Shown piece by piece: positions 56,137 through 64,000 of a stretch of DNA of 64,000 nt. Position numbers and translations under genes: made by a program. Within the stretch, counting starts at the first letter, position 1. Every line of letters begins with the position of its first letter. This DNA comes from Ochromonas danica (taxonomy: Eukaryota; Sar; Chrysophyceae; Chromulinales; Chromulinaceae): contig VKHL01000073.1 of the NCBI GenBank assembly GCA_015146655.1, positions 62,001 through 126,000 of the forward strand, read 5' to 3'. The notes beneath the pieces are model-generated. The model was not told the DNA's origin and did no database searches. It saw only the letters and a program-made list of their open reading frames with translations.

Positions 56137-57195
56137 AATCAAATGAGACAGACAGTGCAATCAATCCATTTTGATTGTCTTGCTGAGTGAGCAGTGCTGC
56201 ACTGTAGTAGGTTTGAAACTTAGAAAATGTGAGGTTTGTACCGCAGTGATCGGTGTTTTAGCGAATGGGCCGAAATCGAAATCTCGGTTTCTTTCACTGC
56301 TACACTGCTCCACACTACAGTACTGTGCAGTACCAGGAGTAGTCTCATCTAAGCAATGAGACGAGTTCCACTTTGGAGAAGACTGAGATGAGAAATACTT
56401 CATTCTAACTTTTCTTTATTCAAGAAAGTCTTTCCCTTTATTGATTGTTAAAAGTTGTTCAGGAGGTTGTGAATGATGGTTGTCGTTGGAGTTTCTTCAG
56501 AGAATTGTTAAAATACGTAACTATACCACACTATTCTCTATTGTTGTTGTAATCTCAGAGGAGTCATAGTTATAGTTGTAATCTACTGTAAGCATTACAG
56601 CTTCTATTGATATGTCAACTACCATTGCGTATCAACAAACAAAAACGTAGAGCAGGATCGATCCTCACCGAAGCGACCAATATTGTTTGTTATCGAATGG
56701 GTGGCACTTCTTTAGACTTTCGTGGCCTTTCACTTCAAAGTGTTATGCACACATCCCTTTGTAATGTTAGACTAGACTAGCTAGTTCTCAATACTATGCC
56801 ATCATCACCAATATCATCAGTATCATCATTGTTATCTCCTTGACTATCGTAGCTTCTTCTTTATCATAATCATGTCTTATCAATGCTTGCAGCAATCAAC
56901 CTCTTCTTCACTATATTGCTCCTTTGGCCCTCAGAATTGCTTTAATGTCTTCTGTCTTAGCAACCGTCAGAGCAGTCTGTCCCCACTAAACAAACAACAA
57001 CCACAAGATACAAGACATAAGACAGAGAGAATGACAAGGTTACAGTCAATAACAACTACACCATAACTCATAATCCATTCCATACAACTTGTCACAAACA
57101 CATGATAGAAACAAACACAGATGACATATCAAAGCTCTACTATCATATACTACACTCAAACAATAACACCAAGGAATATAGCAGCATACTACATA
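56137..57195. repeat. Homogenised ~1.06-kb block, copy 1 (A/B junction)
   Basis: Read against 60920-61978, this block matches base for base as far as I could check by eye, at a constant offset of 4,783. It spans the 5' region of gene A, the intergenic gap and the terminal exon of gene B. Just upstream (~56115-56135) the match breaks by one GAGAT unit, and beyond it single differences appear. Confidence 0.85.
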
Positions 57196-60100
57196 GTATT
57201 ATTGTGACATACAATACAATAGAAGACTACTAACATGTAGATAGGGAAGACACACTTACCTTATCAACCTTGTTAACATCTACCCGCTCATTACGTAACA
57301 AGATTAAAACCACTTCAACATGACCATCGCCACATGCAGCATGCAAGGGTGTACGTCCATCCTACGTAAGCGCAGTTACATAGATTAGCCATAACAATAA
57401 CGGCATTGTATCTGATCATACTAACATATGCTAATACTAACACTTTCATCTACTTTATACTAACACCTACACTAACCTATAACATACGAACCATCATAAC
57501 AGACTAACTATTATATTCTATATCTACTCATAGGAACAGATGCAAATTAACATATTCATCTGTTTTCCACCTACACAACAAACACCTTATGACATGCTAC
57601 ATATCATTATTTTGACATACCAAATAGTACAAGACTACTAACATGTCAGGTAGAAGAAAGGATAGCCACACTTACCTCATGAGCCTTGTATATATCTACT
57701 CGCTCATCACGTAACAAGACTAGTACAACTTTAACAGCCCCACAATGACAAGCGACATAAAAGGGCGTACGTCCCCACTAGTCAAATTAAGTCACATTTA
57801 TTAGCTATAATTTATTATATTTATACCAACACCTACACTAGCCCATAACAAATAAACCATCACGACAGACTAACTATTATATTCTGTATCTGCTCATATT
57901 AACAGATGCACATTAACATATTCAACTGTTTTCTACCTAGACTACCAATTACTTATAACAAGCTACATACAACAAAAGTTGTATTATTATTGTGACTAAC
58001 TATGCGCTACAAGACTACTAACATGATAGCCACACTTACCTTATCACCCTGGTTCACATCCACCCGCTTATCACGTAACAAGACTAAACCCACTTCAACA
58101 TGACCATAGTTGCAAGCGAAATACAAGGGCGTAATTCCCCACTGGTCAAATGCAATCACACAGATTAGCCATAACAACAACTGCTCATAATAACATAAGC
58201 TAATAATACTAATACCTTCACCTACTTTACTACACTAACTTATAACATATGCACCATCTTGACAGACTAACTATTATATTGTGCATCACTCATGGTAACA
58301 TATACTATACATTAACATATTCCTCTGCTTTCTACCTATACTAACACAAAGGTATACCATACTGCATATCATAATTGTAGCATGCTATACAGTAAACGCT
58401 ACTAACATGTAAGGTGGAAGAAAGAATAGCCACACTTACCTTATCAGCCTTGTTAACATCTACCCGCTTATCATGTAACAAGGCCAGAACCACTTCAACA
58501 TGACCATTGTTGCAAGCAGTATGTAAGGGCGTCCATCCATTCTAGTCAAACGCAGTCACATAGATTAGCAACCACAATAACAACATTGTAATCATTAAAA
58601 ACCTGCTCATACTGACATATGCTAATAATACTAACACCTACACTAACTTATAACATATACACCATCTTGACAGACTAACTATTATATTGTACATCAACTC
58701 ATGGTAACATATACTATACATTAACATATTCCTCTGCTTTCTACCTATACTAACACAAAGTTATAACATACTACATATCATTATTGTGACATATTCTACG
58801 GCATAAGACTACTAACATGTCAGGTGGAAGAGTGAATCGTTATACTTACCTTATCAGCTTTGTGAACATCCACCAACATATCACGCAACAAGACTAGAAT
58901 CAATTCAACATGGCCTTCTTCGCAAGCGGAATAAAAGGGCGTTCGTCCATCCTAATCAAAACGTAGTCCCATTTATTAGCATTGATAAGAACAACAGTGT
59001 CTAATTATGATAGAGCTGCTCACACTAACATATACTAATAATTCTAACAACTTCGCCTACACTAACCTATAACATTCAAACTATCGTGACAGACTACCTA
59101 CTATATTGCATATTGTATTGTATAAAACATACTACATACTATTATGGTGACATACTATAGATCTCAAGATTATTATCATGTGAGGTTGAAGAAAGAATAA
59201 CCACACTTACCTCATCAGTCTTGTTCACATCCACCCGCTTATCACGTAACAAGACTAGAACCACTTCAACGTGACCATTGCCGCATGCAGCATGCAATGG
59301 TGTCCATCCATTCTAGTCAACCACAGTCGCTACAACATATTAGATATATATAATTATTAGTCATCACAATAATAATGACATCGAAAACATACTAACATAA
59401 GCTAATAAAACTAACGCCTTCACGTGCTTTATACAACCACCAGCAAACACAAACACCAATACAGATGCACATTAGAGTATTCATGTGCTTCATAACACTA
59501 AGTTATAAAATGCTAAAATCATTATTGCGACAATTATTGTGACATACTACAAGACTACTAACATGTGAGGTCGAAGAAATGGCAGCCACACTTACATTAT
59601 CAGCCTTGGTCACATCCACTCGTTTATCGAGTAAGAGAACATTAACCACTTCAACATGACCATGGCCGCAAGCGGTATAAAACGGCGTCCATCCACCCTA
59701 GTCACACATTGTCACATACAGTATATAAGCCATAACTACCACTAATAATTCTATCATAATTCTACCTACACTAACACTAACTCATAACATACTACATATC
59801 ATGATTGTGACATACTATACAGTATAAGACTACTAACATAGATGAAAGAAAGAATAAGCACACTTACATTATCGGTCTTATTCGCATCTACCCTTTTATC
59901 AAGCAACAAGAGTTTAACCACTTCAACATTCCCATACTGACACGCATAATGAAAGGGAGTGTATCTTCTCTGCTCAACCATAATAACACATGATTATAGA
60001 TAGTATCAGTAAGCAGCAGTAATAACAACATTGTAACTATAGTACATCTAGTCACAGGCACATCCTTTATTCCTACTACATCAACAACAACGTCCTCCAC

Positions 60101-60795
60101 ACAATTACTCTGCTAACTATAATACAAGAAAGACTGTAACAAGAAAGTGGATAGAGATTAGGTGGTAGGGAGTTTTGTGCAGCGGTCTCATCCGTAAGGT
60201 GGACGACACTTTAACTTAACGAATACCTCATTATCTAGTCATACTAATATACTACTATATGTATACAATAACACTGTCACATGTCATACATGTTTGTATG
60301 CTCACCTCACTGTCCGCAGCATTGACATATATTGCTGGATGAAGTAACAGCAAACTTGCCATCTCAGCATTACCCTTCACAGCTGACACATGGAGCGCTG
60401 TCACACCCTACAGACCATTATTAGACATTCACCACATCATTCCATCCCTGTTAGAATGCAAAGCAACATAGTTGAGCTGTACACACACATCCCTCCCGCC
60501 TACTAACAGCCTTAGTTAGCTAGAGCACACTGTTCTCCCTCATGATGACACCACCTTCTACACACTATAGCTACCAGCAGGCTAGAATCAGTAGACTACT
60601 TTACCTTGATTTCTTCACCATCTACAGTCATTGGGAAGCGACCATTGATTACTGGCACAGGGATGCTATCAATTGCATTGAGATTCTCCAGCATTTTCAA
60701 TACAGTCACATCTTCTGATTCAATCATTTGCTGCCAATTAGTGCAGCAATCCTGAAGTAGAACAGCCAAGCTCGACTGCATCTTTTCTTCCATCA
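56911..60795 (-). CDS. Ankyrin gene B: 9 single-repeat exons
   Basis: Exons (5' to 3'): head ~60795-60605, then ankyrin exons 60407-60306, 59969-59868, 59697-59596, 59312-59211, 58951-58850, 58541-58440, 58141-58040, 57777-57676 and 57361-57260, and end exon 56985-56911 (QTALTVAKTEDIKAI, then LRAKGAI). All ankyrin exons are 34 codons, phase 0 and open. The first two match those of gene A best (RYTPFHYACQYGNVEVVKLL; TALHVSAVKGNAEMARLLLL), while the middle repeats differ in number. The head exon lacks about 77 codons of the charged region that gene A has, with reading frame kept from MEEK onward. The acceptor TTTGCAG of gene A is altered here, so the 5' end may be spliced differently. About 393 residues from MEEK. 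Confidence 0.82.
60130..60240. other. Extra segment in gene B intron 2
   Basis: This ~110-bp part of the intron between the first and second ankyrin exons of gene B (GTGGATAGAGATTAGGTGGT and onward to TTTAACTTAACG) has no counterpart in the matching intron of gene A. It is probably a small insertion; I do not recognise it as a known element. Confidence 0.4.
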
Positions 60796-60919
60796 CTTCC
60801 AGCAAATAGGAAAATATGAGATGAATATAATAAAATAATTAAGGTTGAGGTAGAGTAGATAGGATAAATTAATGTTCTGAGCACAGCTTGTATCTCTCCT
60901 AAGAGATGAGATGAGATGC

Positions 60920-61978
60920 AATCAAATGAGACAGACAGTGCAATCAATCCATTTTGATTGTCTTGCTGAGTGAGCAGTGCTGCACTGTAGTAGGTTTGAA
61001 ACTTAGAAAATGTGAGGTTTGTACCGCAGTGATCGGTGTTTTAGCGAATGGGCCGAAATCGAAATCTCGGTTTCTTTCACTGCTACACTGCTCCACACTA
61101 CAGTACTGTGCAGTACCAGGAGTAGTCTCATCTAAGCAATGAGACGAGTTCCACTTTGGAGAAGACTGAGATGAGAAATACTTCATTCTAACTTTTCTTT
61201 ATTCAAGAAAGTCTTTCCCTTTATTGATTGTTAAAAGTTGTTCAGGAGGTTGTGAATGATGGTTGTCGTTGGAGTTTCTTCAGAGAATTGTTAAAATACG
61301 TAACTATACCACACTATTCTCTATTGTTGTTGTAATCTCAGAGGAGTCATAGTTATAGTTGTAATCTACTGTAAGCATTACAGCTTCTATTGATATGTCA
61401 ACTACCATTGCGTATCAACAAACAAAAACGTAGAGCAGGATCGATCCTCACCGAAGCGACCAATATTGTTTGTTATCGAATGGGTGGCACTTCTTTAGAC
61501 TTTCGTGGCCTTTCACTTCAAAGTGTTATGCACACATCCCTTTGTAATGTTAGACTAGACTAGCTAGTTCTCAATACTATGCCATCATCACCAATATCAT
61601 CAGTATCATCATTGTTATCTCCTTGACTATCGTAGCTTCTTCTTTATCATAATCATGTCTTATCAATGCTTGCAGCAATCAACCTCTTCTTCACTATATT
61701 GCTCCTTTGGCCCTCAGAATTGCTTTAATGTCTTCTGTCTTAGCAACCGTCAGAGCAGTCTGTCCCCACTAAACAAACAACAACCACAAGATACAAGACA
61801 TAAGACAGAGAGAATGACAAGGTTACAGTCAATAACAACTACACCATAACTCATAATCCATTCCATACAACTTGTCACAAACACATGATAGAAACAAACA
61901 CAGATGACATATCAAAGCTCTACTATCATATACTACACTCAAACAATAACACCAAGGAATATAGCAGCATACTACATA
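60920..61978. repeat. Homogenised ~1.06-kb block, copy 2 (B/C junction)
   Basis: Second copy of the block at 56137-57195. It spans the 5' region of gene B and the terminal exon of gene C. Three unrelated-frame reading frames of 80, 62 and 64 codons are identical between the copies, showing the absence of both substitutions and indels over those parts. Confidence 0.85.
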
Positions 61979-64000
61979 CTATTATTGGGACATACTATAC
62001 TTTACCATGTCAGGTGGAAGTAATAATAGCCAGACTTACCTTATCAGGTTTATTCACATCTACTCGTTCATCACGTAACAAGACCAGAATCACTTCAACA
62101 TGACCATTCCTGCATGCTGTATGCAAGGGCGTACGTCCCCACTAGTCACACAGTCACATATATTAGCCATAACAATAACAACATTGTAGTCATTCTATAG
62201 GATCATACTAACATATGCCAATAATACTAACACTTTCACCTCTACTTTATACTAACACAACATACCAACCTATAACATAATACTAATCATAAAGATAGAC
62301 TAACGATTATATTCTATATCTACTCATATCATATTGTGACATACTACACAATACAAGACTGCTAACATGTCAGCAGAAGAAATGATAAACAACTTACCTT
62401 ATTGCCCTTGTTCACATCCGCTCGCTCATCACGTAGTAGGATCTTCACTAACCCTAACCCTAACCCTAACCCTAACATACAATAATTGTGACATACTACA
62501 AAGTACAATACTACTACCAAGATGTGACCTGAAAGAAAGGATACCCATACTTACCCCATCATCCATGTTCACATTCACCCTCTTATCACGTAACAAGGTC
62601 AAAACAACTTCAATATGACCATGGTAGTATGCTGCAATGACGGGTGGACGCCGAAAACAACTCTTCTAGTCAAAAACAATCACATATACAGTATCAGTTA
62701 ACACGACACAATAATGACATTATTGTAATCATTCTATATCTGATCATTCTAACATAAGCTAATAATACTAACACCTTCACCTACACTAACCTATAACATG
62801 CAAACCATCATAATAGACTATAGTAGTCTTATACAGTAGTTTTCTCATATGTCACAATAATGATATGTGGCATGGTTTATAATATACTACAGTATAGTAG
62901 GTAGTACAGTATAGTAGTTAGTAACCTGAACGATAGGATATCCATACTTACCACACCTATACTTAAGCTACTAACAGAAGAAAGAATAGCCACACTCACC
63001 TTATCAAACTTGTTAACATCTACTCGCTTATCACGTAACAAGAACTGAACCATTTCAACATAACCTTTCTCGCATGCACAATAGAAAGGCGTCAATCCTT
63101 TCTAGTTACCCACAGTCACATGTAGATTAGCTATAACAATAACAATAATCACATTGTAATATTCTATATTTGATCATACTAACATATGCTAATAATACTA
63201 ACACCTTCACCTCTACTTTATGCAACACCTACAACACTAACCTATAAGATACTTGTACAAACCATCATAAAAGACTAATTACTATACTGTATATTACCAC
63301 ATATCATTATTGTGACATACGAGAAAAATACTGTATAAGGCTGCTATCATGTAACCTGAAAGAGCGAATAGCCAAACTTACATTAGTTGTCACGTTCACA
63401 TCTACCCGCTCATCACGTAACAAGACGCGAACCACTTCAAGATGACCATTGACACATGCCGCATGCAAGGGCGAATGTCCAGACTAGTCAAACGCAATTC
63501 CATTTAGCTATAATAATATTGACATTGTAATCATTCTATATCTGTTCATACTAACATATGCTAATAATACTAACACCTTCACCACTACTTTATACTAACA
63601 ACTACACTAAACTATAACATACACTAGTGTATTACATAGTATTAATTGCTCCACCTCCTTTTAGGTGACACCGACCTTTTCTTTGTTGTAACTCCAAATT
63701 TTCAAGTATATGGTATTACTACATACATTAACAGGTGAACATCCACATATCATCTGCCTTCTACCTACATTAACGGTAACTTACACCATATTACATGTCA
63801 TTATTGTGGCATAATATACACTACAAGACTACTGTCATTTCCGGTAGAAGAAATAATAGCTACACTTACGTTATCAGCCTTGTTAACATCCACTCGCTCA
63901 TCACGTAACAAAGCCAGAACCACTGCAACATGACCTTCGATGCATGCAGTATGAAAGGGCGTCCATCGATCCTAGTTACACACAGTCAGAAATATGGGTC
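61694..64000 (-). CDS. Ankyrin gene C (5' end beyond the window)
   Basis: The right edge cuts the gene. Present exons (5' to 3'): 63971-63870, 63483-63382, 63101-63000, 62665-62555 (37 codons, diverged: KSCFRRPPVIAAYYHGHIEV), a half exon 62448-62398 broken by a telomeric tract, 62141-62040, and the end exon 61768-61694. The end exon is identical to that of gene B. The other exons keep the 34-codon, phase-0 pattern and stay open (for example GLTPFYCACEKGYVEMVQFL). The exon at 63483-63382 is nearly identical to gene A's exon at 51247-51146. If the half exon is skipped, phase 0 is kept. Gene C may still be expressed, or may be decaying. Confidence 0.75.
62449..62476. repeat. Interstitial telomeric tract (TAACCC)4.7 inside an ankyrin exon
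   Basis: Four full TAACCC units and a partial one follow directly on half an ankyrin exon (62398-62448). Then ordinary ankyrin-intron sequence resumes (ACATACAATAATTGTGACAT). The other half of the exon and part of an intron are missing. Confidence 0.9.
63640..63720. other. Extra segment in a gene C intron
   Basis: A stretch containing CTCCTTTTAGGTGACACCGAC and TTTGTTGTAACTCC interrupts the otherwise standard intron module between exons 63870-63971 and 63382-63483. No match to the other introns is seen by eye. Nature unknown. Confidence 0.4.

Noticed and set aside
56161-56403. 80-codon frame repeated identically at 60944-61186 as a conserved small protein
   Set aside because: Identity covers the whole surrounding non-coding block, so it is not evidence of coding selection. 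It may still contain a 5' exon of the ankyrin genes (a donor after ATCACTGCG would fit phase 0 for gene A).
62449-62476. Real chromosome end
   Set aside because: Ankyrin modules continue on both sides of the tract, so it is internal.
49500-64000. Regularly spaced ~100-base repeats resembling a CRISPR or satellite array
   Set aside because: Repeats are protein-coding ankyrin exons with splice sites, too long and too diverged for CRISPR repeats, in a eukaryotic context.

Overview
The window is a piece of nuclear genome from a flagellated protist, most likely a stramenopile (heterokont). Genes are densely packed on both strands. Most introns are 50-105 nt with GT-AG ends; the ankyrin genes have longer ones. 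Clues to lifestyle are an alpha-tubulin acetyltransferase (acetylated microtubules), a mitochondrial HslV peptidase of bacterial type, a GAF/histidine-kinase/receiver hybrid, and a LOV-domain photoreceptor. Three housekeeping enzymes carry N-terminal signal peptides, which fits a complex plastid or relic of one. The lineage is an inference from gene content only. All proteins were recognised by reading motifs, without database searches.

Layout, 0-49 kb (ordinary single-copy genes): UBE2W-like E2 (-); TPH-like coiled-coil protein (-); a ~2,370-residue TPR/IQ low-complexity protein (+); cis-prenyltransferase (+); Sel1-repeat protein (-); ABHD18-like hydrolase (-); a possible multi-exon gene at 15.8-16.7 kb (+); a seven-exon protein with two HMG boxes (+); EndoG/EXOG-type nuclease in seven exons (-); hybrid histidine kinase (+); DGAT2-family acyltransferase (-); SEC24 (+); myristoylated LOV protein (-); multi-pass membrane protein (-); NEK-like kinase (-); ATAT1 (+); HslV (+); DEVD-box helicase (-); KH-domain protein (+); HYOU1/GRP170 (-); TrmO (+); a helical-repeat protein (-); a TPR protein (+). 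Several of these only appear when exons are joined by hand (HMG, nuclease, KH, N-termini of HslV, ATAT1, helicase, kinase).

Layout, 49-64 kb: three tandem, same-direction (-) ankyrin genes. Each ankyrin repeat sits in its own ~102-nt (34-codon) exon with phase-0 boundaries. Exons are separated by ~230-420-nt introns that are themselves homologous to one another. Gene A has 16 such exons, gene B has 9, and gene C runs off the right edge after 6 (one of them broken). Genes A and B start with a homologous non-ankyrin exon, and all three end with the same 25-codon terminal exon. The intergenic junctions A/B and B/C share a ~1.07-kb block that is essentially identical at a constant 4,783-bp offset, although the ankyrin exons have diverged. 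A short telomeric tract (TAACCC)n replaces half of one ankyrin exon in gene C, and a second interstitial TTAGGG tract lies at 33.3 kb beside an orphan reading frame.

No tRNA, rRNA, CRISPR or mobile element was recognised.
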